The notes: generated by a model not told the origin, from the letters alone. A DNA stretch of 64,000 nt from Lentibacillus sp. CBA3610 (GCF_013373365.1 NZ_CP035925.1:992001-1056000), one strand, 5' to 3'. Shown: positions 1-11,189, numbered from the stretch's first letter. Program-made: numbers and translations.

Positions 1-1
1 G

Positions 2-3000
2 GCGTTTGAACAACTGAAGGAAGGCATGTGGATCAAGGCCAGAGGAAGTATTCAGACAGATATGTATACGAATGAGCTGGCAATGATGGCAAATGACATT
101 CATGAAATCAAGGTTGAAACACGCCGGGATACAGCCGGTAAAGATGAAAAGCGTGTTGAATTTCATGCCCATACGACAATGAGTCAGCTGGATGCGGTGG
201 TGTCACCATCAGCTCTCATTGAACAAGCGGCAAATTGGGGCCATAAAGCAATTGCGATTACCGACCACGGTGGTGTCCAAGGTTTTCCGGAAGCACATGC
301 CGCCGGTGAGAAACATGGTGTTAAAGTACTCTACGGTGTCGAGGCCAATTTAGTTGATGATGGTGTACCGATTGCGTATAACGAGAATGATGTTGGTTTA
401 GAAGAGGGCACCTATGTTGTTTTTGACGTTGAAACGACAGGTCTTTCAGCCGTCTATGATACGATTATTGAGCTTGCAGCAGTGAAAATCCATAAAGGTG
501 AAATCATTGATCGGTTTGAATCATTCGCCGATCCGCATCAGCCTTTGTCACAAACGACGACTGATTTGACCGGTATAACTGATGACATGGTCAAAGGTGC
601 ACCTGAGGTTGATGAAGTTTTGAGAGATTTTCATGGTTGGATGGAAGATAGTATTCTGGTAGCACATAATGCAAGTTTTGATATCGGATTTTTAAATCAG
701 GGATTCCAAAAAATCGATTATGACAAAACAATTAACCCGGTTATCGATACGCTTGAATTATCACGGTTTTTGTATCCGGAATTGAAGAATCACCGCTTGA
801 ATACGATGTGCAAGCATCTGGATATTGAACTTACACAGCACCACCGTGCCATCTATGATGCGGAAGCAACGGGTTATCTATTATGGAAGCTGGTAAAAGG
901 GTTGCTTGCTGAAAGTATTAGCAATCATAATCAATTAAACAACCATATGGGCGAGGGTGATGCCTATAAGCGTTCACGTCCGTCCCATTGCACATTAATT
1001 GCACAGACAAACGAGGGTCTGAAAAACCTTTATAAGCTTGTCTCTTATGCTCATGTGAACTACTTTTACCGAGTACCACGAATTCCAAGATCACTCCTCG
1101 AGAAACATCGTAAAGGTCTTCTTGTCGGATCTGCCTGTGATCAGGGCGAAGTGTTCGAAGCAATGATGCAAAAATCAGCAGATGAAGCAGAAAAAAAGCT
1201 GCCGGGTTCTATGATTATATTGAAGTTCAGCCGCCTGCCAACTATGCGCATTTAGTTGAGAAAGAGCTCGTTCAGAATGAAGCTCAAATTTTGGATATCA
1301 TTTCAAAATTGACTGAAATGGGAGATCGTTTGAATAAACCTGTTTTAGCAACAGGAAATGTTCATCATCTTGAGGAGCATGATAAAATCTACCGGCAAAT
1401 TTTAATTGCGTCACAAGCCGGTAATCCATTAAACCGGCAGACATTGCCAGACACATCATTCCGGACAACTAATGAGATGATTGATATTTTTGGTTTTCTG
1501 GGAGAAAATGAAGCGAAGAAAATCGTTGTGGATAACCCCAATGTGCTGGTTGACAAAATCGAGGATATTTCCCCGGTCCAGGATGGTCTTTTTACACCAA
1601 CAATTGAAGGGGCGGAACAAGAAATACGTGATCTTTGTTACAATCGCGCCAAACAAATTTACGGTGATTCAGTGCCGGAAATCGTGACGGACAGGCTGGA
1701 AAAAGAACTTTCCAGCATCATTGGAAATGGTTTTTCGGTCATCTATTTAATTTCACATAAACTTGTCAAAAAATCGCTTGATGATGGTTATTTGGTAGGG
1801 TCACGGGGATCAGTCGGCTCATCACTTGCTGCCACCATGCTGGAAATAACCGAAGTCAATCCACTGCCGCCGCATTATGTCTGTACGGAATGCCATTATC
1901 ATGATTTTATAACAGACGGGTCAGTCGGCAGCGGCTTTGACTTAAAAGATAAAGCGTGTCCGGACTGTGGCAGGCCGTTAACAAAAGATGGACATGATAT
2001 TCCATTTGAAACATTTCTCGGTTTCGAGGGTAACAAGGTACCGGATATTGACTTGAATTTTTCCGGTGAATATCAGCCGGTAGCCCATAACTATACAAAA
2101 GTTCTGTTTGGTGAAGAGAAAGTATATCGTGCCGGAACGATAGGCACGATTGCCGAAAAAACAGCCTATGGTTATGTGAAAGGCTATGCATCTGACAAAC
2201 AGTTAGTCTATAAGAATGCGGAAATTGATCGACTTGTGCAGGGATGTACAGGCGTGAAGCGGACAACCGGACAGCATCCGGGCGGTATCATTGTCGTACC
2301 CGAGGAAAAGGAGATTTTTGATTTCACGCCGATTCAGTACCCGGCAGATGATCGGAACAGTGAATGGCAGACAACGCATTTTGACTTCCATTCCATTGAG
2401 GATAATTTATTGAAACTGGATATACTCGGGCACGATGATCCTACTGTTATCCGGATGTTACAGGACCTGAGCGGGATTGATCCGAAAACGATCCCGACTG
2501 ATGACGAAGAAGTGATGAAGATATTTTCCGGTCCGGAATCGTTAGGGGTGACACCTGAACAGATTAATTGTAAAACAGGTACACTGGGGGTTCCGGAATT
2601 TGGAACCAGGTTTGTAAGACAAATGCTTGAGGATACAAAGCCGAACACATTTGCTGAACTTGTTATTATATCCGGACTGTCGCACGGTACGGATGTATGG
2701 CTCGGGAATGCCGAGGAACTGATTAATGACGGTATTTGCGAATTGCCTGATGTTATCGGCTGTCGTGACGATATTATGGTTTACCTGCTTCATAAAGGGC
2801 TGGAATCATCACTTGCCTTTACCATCATGGAGTATGTCCGTAAAGGAAGAGGACTTAAAGACGAATGGATCGACGAAATGAAAAAACATGGTGTGCCTGA
2901 CTGGTACATCGAATCATGTAAAAAAATTAAGTATATGTTCCCGAAAGCCCATGCTGCTGCTTATGTCCTTATGGCAGTTCGCATTGCATATTTTAAAGTT

Positions 3001-3462
3001 CATTACCCGATCTACTTTTATGCTGCCTATTTTTCAGTACGTGCCGGTGATTTTGAGCTGGATACAATGGTTAAAGGTTCCAATGCCATCAGGCAGCGTG
3101 TCGAAGCTATTATGGCCAAAGGAAATGATGCCCCACCAAAAGAGAAAAGTCTCCTGACTGTATTGGAAGTAGCTTTGGAGATGTGTGAGCGGGGCTATTC
3201 ATTTCAAAAGGTTGACTTGTACCGGTCAAAGGCTTCTGAATTTATCGTCGACGAGGGTACATTGATTCCACCATTTGATGCAGTGGATGGCCTCGGTACA
3301 AACGCTGCCATAAATATTGTCAATGCACGGGAAGATGGGGAGTTTCTCTCCAAGGAGGATCTGCGCCAGCGCAGCAAAATCTCCAAAACAGTACTTGAAT
3401 ATCTTGATAATCATGGCTGCCTTGAGGGTATGGCCGATCAAAACCAGTTATCGTTATTTTAA
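2..3462 (+). CDS. polC: DNA polymerase III alpha subunit PolC (5' partial, one frameshift)
   Basis: Replicative polymerase of Gram-positive bacteria. The 5' end lies outside the window; codons run from base 2. Order seen: PHP motif [10 protein letters not shown], the inserted DEDD proofreading exonuclease (DVETTGL near 430, HNASFD near 665, [10 protein letters not shown] near 845), the rest of PHP, a Cys4 zinc motif (CTEC...CPDC, 1884-1965), the palm (PDIDLNF near 2043) and the C-terminal QLSLF end. Reading frame shifts near 1190-1200 inside a run of seven A: the first frame ends at 1255 and the rest continues in another frame to 3462. One missing A restores a normal [12 protein letters not shown] segment, so this is probably a homopolymer error. 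About 1150 residues are present of a usual length near 1435. Confidence 0.95.
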
Positions 3463-3561
3463 TATGACGATCCTGTTTGACGGTAAACGCATCAATCAAT
3501 ATTCTTGCAACTTTATCAAACCTATGCTATAGTCTAACGGTATGGAATGATTCGAACGGTT

Positions 3562-3586
3562 AAAGAGTGGGCCCCGCCCACTCTTT
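3562..3586 (+). terminator. Hairpin after polC
   Basis: An 11-bp perfect inverted repeat (AAAGAGTGGGC / GCCCACTCTTT) with a 3-base CCC loop, about 100 bases after the polC stop. The following T tract is short, so termination is likely but not certain. Confidence 0.6.
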
Positions 3587-3797
3587 ATTCATACAGCCAT
3601 TTTTCTGCACCTAGCTTCCCTTGCCACGTCATCCGGCAGGGGTTTTATATTAAAAAGCCATTAATACAGCTTCTTTCCGGGGATGAGATGGAAGGTGCCG
3701 GATTTGAACCCCTGGAAATTGGTATAACGGTGCAAATGAAATGGTATATGATGGTTCATACTAATCATAACGACAACTGAATAAAGGAGGTTATATC
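3587..3797. other. Gap between polC hairpin and rimP
   Basis: No supported gene. An open frame across 3547-3780 starts inside the hairpin, has no ribosome binding site and no recognisable protein character. The only functional signal is the strong Shine-Dalgarno AAAGGAGG near 3783 that serves rimP. Confidence 0.5.
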
Positions 3798-4268
3798 TTG
3801 AGTTCCGAAATTGTGAAAACAACAGAGGAATTAGCAGAACCGATTCTGCGGGAAAAAGGATTGGAATTAGTTGATGTTGAATATGTAAAAGAAGGTAAAA
3901 ATTGGTTTCTTCGGGTTTTTATTGATAAGGACGGCGGCGTGGAGATTGATGAGTGTGGTATTGTATCAGAACAATTAGGCGAAAAGCTGGACCAGGTCGA
4001 CCCAATCAAGGGAACCTATTTTTTGGAAGTGTCATCACCGGGGGTTGAACGCCCGCTGAAGACCAAAGAAGATTTTAAGAAACACGTGGGCAGTAATGTC
4101 TATGTCAAACTTTATGAGCCAATTAACGGTGAAAAAGAGTATGAAGGACTATTGCAGTCGTTTTCGGATGAAACGGCAATTATTGCCTACAAGATAAAAA
4201 CAAGAGAAAAGCAGGTTGAAATACCATACCAAAAAATTGCTAAAGCAACACTAGCGGTATCATTGTAA
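3798..4268 (+). CDS. rimP: Ribosome maturation factor RimP
   Basis: 156 residues, the usual length. Needed for maturation of the 30S subunit. The N-terminal alpha/beta domain includes the conserved stretch [12 protein letters not shown] and the GVERPL motif ([10 protein letters not shown]) near residue 80; the C-terminal SH3-like domain follows. The TTG start at 3798 is set by an AAAGGAGG site about 9 bases upstream. It is first in the rimP-nusA-rnpM-rplGA-infB-ylxP-rbfA cluster, the standard Bacillaceae order, with 14 bases to nusA. Confidence 0.96.
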   Translation: MSSEIVKTTEELAEPILREKGLELVDVEYVKEGKNWFLRVFIDKDGGVEIDECGIVSEQLGEKLDQVDPIKGTYFLEVSSPGVERPLKTKEDFKKHVGSNVYVKLYEPINGEKEYEGLLQSFSDETAIIAYKIKTREKQVEIPYQKIAKATLAVSL

Positions 4269-4282
4269 AGGGGGAACGAAGA

Positions 4283-5395
4283 GTGAGCGATCAGCTGTTT
4301 GATGCGATTGAGTATTTGGAAAAGGAAAAAGGAATTGACAAGGATATACTAATGGAAGCTTTAGAGGCTGCTTTAATCTCTGCCTACAAAAAGAACTTTA
4401 AATCGGCAACAAATGTCCGGGTGGATATTGATGAAGAGACAGCTTCAATGCGCGTTTTTTCACGGAAAACGGTTGTGGATGAAGTTGAAAACAACCAGGA
4501 AGAAATATCATTGCAGGAAGCCCGGGAGATTAATCCAAACTATGAAGCTGAAGACGTTATTGAGGTTGAAGTCACACCAAAAGATTTTGGTCGAATTGCT
4601 GCTCAAGCTGCAAAACAAGTTGTTACCCAACGTGTCAGGGAAGCAGAACGCGGTGTTATCTTCAGTGAATATGTTGATCGTGAAGAAGATGTTATGACCG
4701 GAATCATTTCAAGGAAAGATCCGCGTTTTGTTTATGTGAACCTGGGAAAAATTGAAGCAAAATTAGCGGAATCAGAACAAATGCCGACCGAAGATTACTA
4801 TGTGCATGACCGCTTGAAAGTGTTTGTCAATAAAGTGGAAAATACAAGTAAGGGACCACAGATTTACATATCCCGCTCACATCCGGGATTGTTGAAACGT
4901 CTGTTTGAAATGGAAGTACCGGAAATATATGATGGTACTGTTGAAATAAAATCTGTTGCACGCGAAGCAGGCGACCGTTCCAAAATTTCCGTTCATGCTG
5001 ATGATCCGGAAATCGATGCTGTCGGTTCCTGTGTCGGGCAGAAAGGGCAGCGTATTCAAGTTGTCGTCGATGAACTTAAAGGCGAAAAAATCGATGTTGT
5101 TGAATGGTCAGACGATCCTGTCGTGTATGTTTCCAATGCACTGAGCCCTTCAAAAGTGGTGGATGTATTGGTCGATGAAGAAGATAAAGCAACAACAGTC
5201 ATCGTCCCGGACTATCAATTGTCCCTGGCAATTGGGAAACGGGGTCAAAATGCTCGTTTAGCTGCCAAGCTAACAGGATGGAAAATTGATATAAAAAGTG
5301 AATCAGAGGCTCGTGAACAAGGGCTTTTAGACGATTATGACGGTGAAGAGGCCGAAGATTCCTATTCTGACATTGACGAAGACTTGTTTGAATAA
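4283..5395 (+). CDS. nusA: Transcription termination/antitermination factor NusA
   Basis: 370 residues, equal to the Firmicutes short form. It binds RNA polymerase and nascent RNA and modulates pausing and termination. Order: N-terminal polymerase-binding domain (about 1-125), S1 domain (about 135-200), KH1 and KH2 with the GXXG-type loops GQKGQR and GKRGQN near 255 and 325. It ends in a short acidic tail (EEAEDSYSDIDED) without the extra C-terminal repeats of proteobacteria. GTG start at 4283 after AAAGGGGG. It sits between rimP and rnpM. Confidence 0.97.
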   Translation: MSDQLFDAIEYLEKEKGIDKDILMEALEAALISAYKKNFKSATNVRVDIDEETASMRVFSRKTVVDEVENNQEEISLQEAREINPNYEAEDVIEVEVTPKDFGRIAAQAAKQVVTQRVREAERGVIFSEYVDREEDVMTGIISRKDPRFVYVNLGKIEAKLAESEQMPTEDYYVHDRLKVFVNKVENTSKGPQIYISRSHPGLLKRLFEMEVPEIYDGTVEIKSVAREAGDRSKISVHADDPEIDAVGSCVGQKGQRIQVVVDELKGEKIDVVEWSDDPVVYVSNALSPSKVVDVLVDEEDKATTVIVPDYQLSLAIGKRGQNARLAAKLTGWKIDIKSESEAREQGLLDDYDGEEAEDSYSDIDEDLFE

Positions 5396-5407
5396 GGGGG
5401 AAGACAT

Positions 5408-5689
5408 ATGGCCAAACAGAAAAAAGTACCACAGCGAAAATGTGTCGTAACGAATGAAATGAAGCCAAAAAAAGAATTGATTCGTATTGTCCGTAATAAA
5501 GAAGGCGAGGTATTTGTCGACCCGACAGGTAAAAAAAATGGCCGTGGGGCATACCTGTCAAATGATATAGCCGTTATTGAAAAGGCGGAAAAAACGGATA
5601 TTTTAAATCGCCAGCTGGATACACAAATTGACCCAGTGATTTATGATGAACTTAAAGAATTCGTCAAAGGAAACTCAGATGAAAAATAA
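5408..5689 (+). CDS. rnpM: RNase P modulator RnpM (YlxR family)
   Basis: 93 residues. YlxR-family RNA-binding protein; in B. subtilis the family member binds RNase P RNA and modulates its activity. The family signature is visible: PQRKCVVT near residue 8, then KKELIRIVR, and the DPTGKKNGRGAYL motif near residues 38-50. ATG start with GGGGAAG 5-10 bases upstream. It overlaps the next gene by 11 bases, which suggests coupled translation. Confidence 0.95.
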   Translation: MAKQKKVPQRKCVVTNEMKPKKELIRIVRNKEGEVFVDPTGKKNGRGAYLSNDIAVIEKAEKTDILNRQLDTQIDPVIYDELKEFVKGNSDEK

Positions 5690-5978
5690 TTATTTAAATC
5701 TAGTCGGTTTAGCCTATCGAGCCAGAAAGTGTTCATTGGGGGAAGAAACGATTGTTAAAGATATTCAGCAGAAAAAGGCAAAACTCGTTCTTCTGGCAAG
5801 TGATATCGGGCCCCAAACACGGAAAAAAATTACAGACAAATGTAATAGCTATGAAATTCCTTATAAAATAGTTGATGATAGAGAAACATTATCGAATGCT
5901 ATTGGAAAATCCCAAAGGGTAGCTGTAGCAATTTTGGATGCGGGATTCGCCGCCAAAATCAGAACGCTCTTGGGATAA
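5679..5978 (+). CDS. rplGA: L7Ae-family ribosomal protein (YlxQ / RplGA)
   Basis: 99 residues from ATG 5679. L7Ae/L30e/S12e/Gadd45 fold, K-turn RNA-binding protein of the YlxQ group. Core motif: [35 protein letters not shown] and a hydrophobic [11 protein letters not shown] strand. An upstream start at 5643 is also open, but 5679 gives the family's normal N-terminus and has CAAAGG at 5665-5670. It overlaps rnpM by 11 bases and precedes infB by 20. Confidence 0.92.
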   Translation: MKNNYLNLVGLAYRARKCSLGEETIVKDIQQKKAKLVLLASDIGPQTRKKITDKCNSYEIPYKIVDDRETLSNAIGKSQRVAVAILDAGFAAKIRTLLG

Positions 5979-5998
5979 TTAATCTTGGGGGTGGACTT

Positions 5999-8158
5999 AT
6001 GAGCAAAATGCGTATATATGAATATGCGAAGCAGAATAATACAACAAGCAAGGAAGTTATTCAGCATTTAAAAGACTTGAATATTGACGTTAAAAATCAT
6101 ATGTCAACGGTTTCGATTGAAACGATTGTAGAATTGGATAAAAAGTTTGGTTCGAAGCAGCCTGAGAAAAACACAGAACAAAAAAATGATCAGCAAAATC
6201 GAAAATCATCCAATCAATCAGGTAATAAAGATAATCAGCAAAAGAAACATAAACCAAACCAGAATCCAAAGGGCCGGAATCAGGAACGCAAAGGAAACCA
6301 GCAAAATAAAAATAAAAAACATAAAAACAGCAAAAAAGGAAATAAAAACTACTCTGCATCAAATTCACAGCAGCAGAAACGCCAACAAAAGCCTGTGAAA
6401 AAAATACCAGAGAAAATCACCTATAGTGAAACATTGACTGTTGCTGATTTAGCCGGGAAGTTGAATAAGGACACGTCAGAAATCATTAAAAAATTAATGT
6501 TTTTAGGTGTCATGGCTAACAAAAATCAGGATCTTGATGATGATACTGTCGAGTTGTTATGTGACGAATTCGGTGTAGAAGTTGAAAAAGAAATTATTTT
6601 GGAAGATACCGATTTTGATAAGTATCTTCAGGAAGACGATCCAGCTGATTTAGTTGAACGTCCGGCTGTTGTTACGATTATGGGCCACGTTGATCACGGA
6701 AAAACGACACTCTTGGATGCAATCCGTCAGACGAAAGTAACCGCAGGCGAAGCAGGAGGCATAACACAGCATATCGGGGCTTATCAGATTGAAAATGACG
6801 GTAAAAAAATCACGTTTCTTGATACACCGGGGCATGCTGCATTTACCAGCATGCGTTCCCGCGGTGCTCAAGTAACGGATATTGCCGTATTGGTTGTTGC
6901 AGCAGATGATGGTGTTATGCCTCAGACAGTTGAAGCAATCAATCATGCCAAAGCTGCCGAAGTACCAATTATTGTAGCTGTCAACAAAATGGATAAAGAA
7001 GGAGCCAACCCTGATCGTGTCATGCAGGAATTGACGGAATATGAATTGCTTCCTGAAGATTGGGGCGGTAATACCATTTTCGTTAACATGTCGGCGATGA
7101 AATACGAAGGTATCGATGACCTTCTGGAAATGCTGCTGCTTGTAACCGAAATGGAGGAATTGAAAGCGAGTCCGAATGCCAATGCATTTGGCACTGTTAT
7201 TGAAGCACAGCTCGAAAAAGGAAGAGGATCTGTCGCAACCTTATTGATCCAGAATGGCACATTGCATGTCGGTGATACGGTTGTTGTCGGCAATACGTTT
7301 GGCCGCGTACGTGCCATGGTTAACGATGAGGGTGAACGTGTTAAAACTGCTGACCCGTCAACACCTGTTGAAATCACAGGGTTAAATGACGTTCCGCAAG
7401 CCGGGGATCAGTTCCTTAAGTTTACAGATGAGAAAAAAGCGCGGCAAGTTGGTGAAGCACGTCACCAAAAACACATTCAGGAAAGCCGGTCAGAATCATC
7501 GAAAGTTAGTCTGGATGATTTATTCGAACAGATTAAACAAGGTGACATGAAAGAGATCAATATTGTTATTAAAGCAGATGTTCAAGGCTCTGCCGAAGCT
7601 CTTGCATCATCACTTGAAAAAATTGAAGTGGAAGGCGTTAATATTAAGATTATTCATACTGGTGTAGGAGCTATTAAGGAATCGGATATCATTTTGGCAT
7701 CAGCATCGAATGCCGTTGTGATTGGCTTCAATGTACGCCCGGATGCCAATGCGAAAAAAGCCGCAGAATCCGAGAAAGTCGACGTCCGTCTGCATCGTGT
7801 TATCTATAAAGCAATTGAAGAAATAGAGTCTGCCATGAAGGGAATGCTTGATCCGGTATACGAAGAGAAGGTTATCGGACAGGTAGAAGTCCGCGAAACG
7901 TTCAAAGTATCCAAAATCGGAACAATTGCAGGGAGCTATGTAACAGATGGCAGAGTTACACGTGACTCAGGGGTGCGCCTGATCCGTGATGGTGTTGTTC
8001 AATTTGAGGGTGAAATTGACACACTGAAACGCTTTAAGGATGATGTGAAAGAAGTAGCTCAAAATTACGAATGCGGGATAACGATAAAAAACTTTAACGA
8101 TATTAAAGAAGGCGATATACTGGAAGCCTTCGTTATGGAGGAAATTGAACGCACATGA
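5999..8158 (+). CDS. infB: Translation initiation factor IF-2
   Basis: 719 residues, about the length of the B. subtilis protein. Two IF2-N modules (residues about 1-55 and 140-190) flank a low-complexity K/N/Q-rich linker (about 58-130). The GTPase domain has GHVDHGKTT (G1), DTPGHAAF (G3), NKMD (G4) and SAMK (G5); domains II-IV follow and bind fMet-tRNA. It places initiator tRNA on the 30S subunit. ATG at 5999 follows TTGGGGGTGG. The TGA stop overlaps the ylxP ATG by 4 bases. Confidence 0.97.
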   Translation: MSKMRIYEYAKQNNTTSKEVIQHLKDLNIDVKNHMSTVSIETIVELDKKFGSKQPEKNTEQKNDQQNRKSSNQSGNKDNQQKKHKPNQNPKGRNQERKGNQQNKNKKHKNSKKGNKNYSASNSQQQKRQQKPVKKIPEKITYSETLTVADLAGKLNKDTSEIIKKLMFLGVMANKNQDLDDDTVELLCDEFGVEVEKEIILEDTDFDKYLQEDDPADLVERPAVVTIMGHVDHGKTTLLDAIRQTKVTAGEAGGITQHIGAYQIENDGKKITFLDTPGHAAFTSMRSRGAQVTDIAVLVVAADDGVMPQTVEAINHAKAAEVPIIVAVNKMDKEGANPDRVMQELTEYELLPEDWGGNTIFVNMSAMKYEGIDDLLEMLLLVTEMEELKASPNANAFGTVIEAQLEKGRGSVATLLIQNGTLHVGDTVVVGNTFGRVRAMVNDEGERVKTADPSTPVEITGLNDVPQAGDQFLKFTDEKKARQVGEARHQKHIQESRSESSKVSLDDLFEQIKQGDMKEINIVIKADVQGSAEALASSLEKIEVEGVNIKIIHTGVGAIKESDIILASASNAVVIGFNVRPDANAKKAAESEKVDVRLHRVIYKAIEEIESAMKGMLDPVYEEKVIGQVEVRETFKVSKIGTIAGSYVTDGRVTRDSGVRLIRDGVVQFEGEIDTLKRFKDDVKEVAQNYECGITIKNFNDIKEGDILEAFVMEEIERT

Positions 8159-8433
8159 TTATGTATGCTGAAGTGGAATGCATGCTGTATGATAATCATT
8201 CGCTGAAGCAAAAACGTTCAGTCATCAAACGTATTACCGCTAAATTGCGGAATGATTTAAATGTTGCCGTCACAGAACTGGATTATCATGATTTATGGCA
8301 GCGCACAAAGCTGGGGGTCGTTACCCTTTCCAATGACAAAACACATGCCGAACAAGTGATGCAAACAGCTTTTAAAATCATTGACACGTATACCGAAGTA
8401 GAACGTACGATCACGGATGTGGAGTCTCTGTGA
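8155..8433 (+). CDS. ylxP: YlxP-like protein (DUF503)
   Basis: 92 residues. A small conserved protein of unknown biochemical role that nearly always lies between infB and rbfA in Bacilli. Family features: [12 protein letters not shown] near residue 18 and [17 protein letters not shown] in the middle. The ATGA overlap with infB makes 8155 likely; the ATG at 8161 is the alternative. Position suggests a link to ribosome assembly or translation, but that is inference. Confidence 0.9.
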   Translation: MIMYAEVECMLYDNHSLKQKRSVIKRITAKLRNDLNVAVTELDYHDLWQRTKLGVVTLSNDKTHAEQVMQTAFKIIDTYTEVERTITDVESL

Positions 8434-8476
8434 TCTAAAGAGTTAAAGACCGTTCATTTTATCGAGGTGAATCAAT

Positions 8477-8818
8477 ATGAGTGATATTCGTGCAAACCGT
8501 GTAGCAGAACAAATGAAGAAAGAGTTGGGCGAGATTATCGGTCAAAAACTTAAAGATCCGCGCGTCGGGTTTGTGACGGTTACAGACGTGGAAGTTACCG
8601 GAGATGTGCAGCAGGCAAAAGTGTTTATTTCCGTGCTTGGAAGTGAGGAGGAAAAGCATGATACACTGCTCGGTCTCGCTAAAGCGAAAGGGTTCATCCG
8701 TTCGGAAATCGGCAAACGTATCCGGTTAAGGAAAACACCCGAAATAACGTTTGAATTTGACGAAGCTTATGAGTATGGCAAACGTATTGAGGAAATACTG
8801 CGTGAGTTAAATAAATAG
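8477..8818 (+). CDS. rbfA: Ribosome-binding factor A
   Basis: 113 residues. KH-type cold-shock factor needed for late 30S maturation and 16S 5'-end processing. Family stretches: [38 protein letters not shown] and [28 protein letters not shown] 8477 with GAGGTGA upstream. Last gene of the rimP-rbfA unit, followed by a terminator. Confidence 0.96.
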   Translation: MSDIRANRVAEQMKKELGEIIGQKLKDPRVGFVTVTDVEVTGDVQQAKVFISVLGSEEEKHDTLLGLAKAKGFIRSEIGKRIRLRKTPEITFEFDEAYEYGKRIEEILRELNK

Positions 8819-8837
8819 GTAATGTAATATGCAGGTT

Positions 8838-8868
8838 AATCTGACTCCCCCGCCTGAGTCAGATTTTT
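8838..8868 (+). terminator. Rho-independent terminator after rbfA
   Basis: 10-bp perfect stem AATCTGACTC / GAGTCAGATT with an 8-base loop, followed by five T. It ends the rimP-rbfA operon. Confidence 0.88.
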
Positions 8869-8908
8869 CCATGCATACTGTGGGTTAATTATTGGAGCTG
8901 GTGATATA

Positions 8909-9805
8909 ATGAATGGGATTTTACCTTTATGGAAGCCAAAGGGAATGACCTCACATGATTGCGTTATGAAAATACGCAAATTATTTCAAATAAAAAAAGT
9001 TGGGCACACCGGGACGCTTGACCCCGAAGCTGAAGGGGTTTTGCCGGTTTGCATTGGTCAGGCCACTAAGATCGCGCCTTTTCTGACTGATACAAAAAAA
9101 ACCTATCTGACCGAGGTGAAACTTGGTGCTGCAACAGAAACTGAAGACAATTGCGGAACGGTTGTGGAAACGGAGCAGGTAATAAATCCTCCATCTCAAC
9201 AGGAAGTTGAAAACGTGTTACAATTATTTCGGGGATCGATAACCCAGGTTCCGCCTATGTATTCTGCAATTAAAGTTAATGGGAAGAAATTGTACGAGTA
9301 CGCCCGGGCGAATGAATATGTTGAGCGCCCGAAACGTGAGACTTTTATCTATCAATTGAACCAGTTGGAGAATAATCGTCATCACGATCGTTTTTGGTTA
9401 AGAGTCGTATGCTCGAAAGGTACATATATCCGAACGCTATGTGTCGATATCGGGAATTGTCTTGGATACCCGGCACATATGTCTGCCTTGTACAGAACGG
9501 GGACAGGTGCTATAAACAAGGAAAACACTGTAACGTTCGGCGGAATTGAACAGGCACTCAAGGTAAACAAAGCCGACCAATTATTGCTGTCAATCAGCAG
9601 CTGTCTGACACATATGCAGCGGACTTATGTGGATGGACCAACGGGAAAACGGGTTCTTCATGGTCAAAAACTGGCAAAACCCGATAATCTTCCTGAAAAA
9701 GATCCCTTTTTGGTTATGTATGAAAACCAGGTTATAGCAGTCTATAAAACACATCCCGAAAATAAAACGATTATGAAACCGGTGCGTGTTTTTAATGATG
9801 ACTAA
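8909..9805 (+). CDS. truB: tRNA pseudouridine(55) synthase TruB
   Basis: 298 residues. It makes the universal pseudouridine 55 in the T-loop of tRNAs. The catalytic Asp is Asp38 in GHTGTLDPEAEGVLP. YSAIKVNGKKLYEYAR and the RNA-contact segment CSKGTYIRTL are present, and a C-terminal PUA-like part follows residue 240. ATG 8909, preceded by GGAGCTGGTG. It is 21 bases from ribF, the usual Bacillus pair. Confidence 0.96.
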   Translation: MNGILPLWKPKGMTSHDCVMKIRKLFQIKKVGHTGTLDPEAEGVLPVCIGQATKIAPFLTDTKKTYLTEVKLGAATETEDNCGTVVETEQVINPPSQQEVENVLQLFRGSITQVPPMYSAIKVNGKKLYEYARANEYVERPKRETFIYQLNQLENNRHHDRFWLRVVCSKGTYIRTLCVDIGNCLGYPAHMSALYRTGTGAINKENTVTFGGIEQALKVNKADQLLLSISSCLTHMQRTYVDGPTGKRVLHGQKLAKPDNLPEKDPFLVMYENQVIAVYKTHPENKTIMKPVRVFNDD

Positions 9806-9826
9806 GTAAAGTGCAGGTGAAATAAT

Positions 9827-10780
9827 TTGCGGACAATCAGATTAACGTATCCTCATACATTATTGTTGGATGAATTACCGGAAACAGCTGCTGCCATCGG
9901 TTTTTTTGATGGTATTCATAAAGGCCATCAAAAGGTTATTAATACAGCTGTAAGTAAAGCGAAGGATCAAAATATGGAAAGTGCTGTGATCACTTTTCAT
10001 CCGCATCCCTCCGTCGTTTTGAAAAAAGATGTGCAGCATGTTCAATATATAACACCATTGCAGGAGAAACAGAAAATACTGCAGCGATTGGGAGTAGACC
10101 GACTTTATATTATTGCTTTCGATAAAGAGTTGTCTTCCCTTGAGCCGCAAGCATTTATTGATCATTTTATTATACATTTAAACATAAAACACCTTGTATC
10201 CGGATTCGATTTTTCATACGGTTTTAAAGGCAAAGGGAATGTACAAACGATCAGGGAACATTCAAAAGGATTGTTTGATTATACGATGATTGATGAAGTT
10301 CAATCAGGTGATCAAAAAATAAGTTCTACAAGAATAAGAGAGCTCCTGCAATCCGGTGAAATTGGAAAAGCCAATGCGTTATTGGGCAGGCCTCTGATTG
10401 TCCGGGGTATTGTCAAAGAAGGCGAAAAACGCGGCAGAGAAATCGGATATCCGACAGCGAATCTGGAAGTTTCCACCGATGCGCTTCTCCCTAAAATAGG
10501 CGTTTATGCTGTTAAAGTGCTGTTTAAAAATGAAGTATACGAGGGGATGGCCAGCTTGGGTTATAATCCAACCTTCACCGCTGACAGGGACGAACCTATA
10601 ATTGAAGTGAATATATTTGATTACAATAATGATTTATATGGTGAAGAACTTGTTCTCGAGTGGCATCAATATATACGGGATGAAATAAAATTTGACAGTG
10701 CTTCGAAGCTTGTGAAACAAATTGAAGAAGATGAAGAGCGTATCCGAGACTATTTTTTCCCCGCATGTAACGGGCAATAA
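9827..10780 (+). CDS. ribF: Bifunctional riboflavin kinase / FAD synthetase
   Basis: 317 residues. It converts riboflavin to FMN and FMN to FAD. The N-terminal FMN adenylyltransferase half has GFFDGIHKGHQKVI (residues about 26-40), ITFHPHP and the SSTRIRELL motif near 165; the C-terminal kinase half has GREIGYPTANLE and GVYAV. TTG start at 9827 after GCAGGTGA. Same name as B. subtilis ribC in older usage. Confidence 0.96.
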   Translation: MRTIRLTYPHTLLLDELPETAAAIGFFDGIHKGHQKVINTAVSKAKDQNMESAVITFHPHPSVVLKKDVQHVQYITPLQEKQKILQRLGVDRLYIIAFDKELSSLEPQAFIDHFIIHLNIKHLVSGFDFSYGFKGKGNVQTIREHSKGLFDYTMIDEVQSGDQKISSTRIRELLQSGEIGKANALLGRPLIVRGIVKEGEKRGREIGYPTANLEVSTDALLPKIGVYAVKVLFKNEVYEGMASLGYNPTFTADRDEPIIEVNIFDYNNDLYGEELVLEWHQYIRDEIKFDSASKLVKQIEEDEERIRDYFFPACNGQ

Positions 10781-10849
10781 TTATTAAAATTCATGCTGAC
10801 TCTTGCATTTTTGATGAAAAAGATGTACCCTTGAATACGTAAACCATCG

Positions 10850-10882
10850 CTCGGCAAATCGTAACTCCGGCGATTGCTGGGG
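10850..10882 (+). promoter_or_regulatory. rpsO leader hairpin (candidate S15 autoregulatory element)
   Basis: In the 138-base leader, 10850-10861 pairs with 10871-10882: a perfect AATCG / CGATT core, then further pairs past one bulged A. A possible promoter lies upstream (TTGCAT, 17 bases, TACCCT, around 10803-10831). S15 represses its own translation through leader RNA in several bacteria; the structure here fits, but its identity is inferred. Confidence 0.4.
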
Positions 10883-10919
10883 GAATGGGGATATTTATCA
10901 ATTTATGGAGGTGAACCGG

Positions 10920-11189
10920 TTGGCTATTACAAAAGAACGTAAAAATGAAATTATTAGTGAATATAAGGTTCATGATGATGATACGGGTTCCCCGGAAGTA
11001 CAAATTGCTGTATTGACTGAGGAAATCACAAAATTAAATGAACATTTGCGCGTTCACCAAAAAGATCACCATTCACGCCGGGGTCTTTTAAAAATGGTAG
11101 GTAAGCGTCGTAATTTATTGCACTACTTACGAAATAAAGACGTTACACGCTATCGTGAATTAATTAAAAAACTCGGCCTGCGCAGATAA
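10920..11189 (+). CDS. rpsO: 30S ribosomal protein S15
   Basis: 89 residues from the TTG at 10920, exactly the family length. It binds the 16S three-way junction early in 30S assembly. [38 protein letters not shown] and the KKLGLRR end are all present. GGAGGTG at 10907-10913 is 7 bases ahead of the TTG; the in-frame ATG at 10905 overlaps that site and is not used. It has its own leader and terminator. Confidence 0.97.
   Translation: MAITKERKNEIISEYKVHDDDTGSPEVQIAVLTEEITKLNEHLRVHQKDHHSRRGLLKMVGKRRNLLHYLRNKDVTRYRELIKKLGLRR

Noticed and set aside
3680..3720. Minus-strand sequence resembling a tRNA T-loop (GGTTCAAATCC)
   Set aside because: The flanking bases do not form a T-stem, and no matching acceptor or anticodon arm was found.
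3547..3780. Open frame of 77 codons between polC and rimP
   Set aside because: It starts inside a hairpin, lacks a ribosome binding site and has no protein-like conservation.
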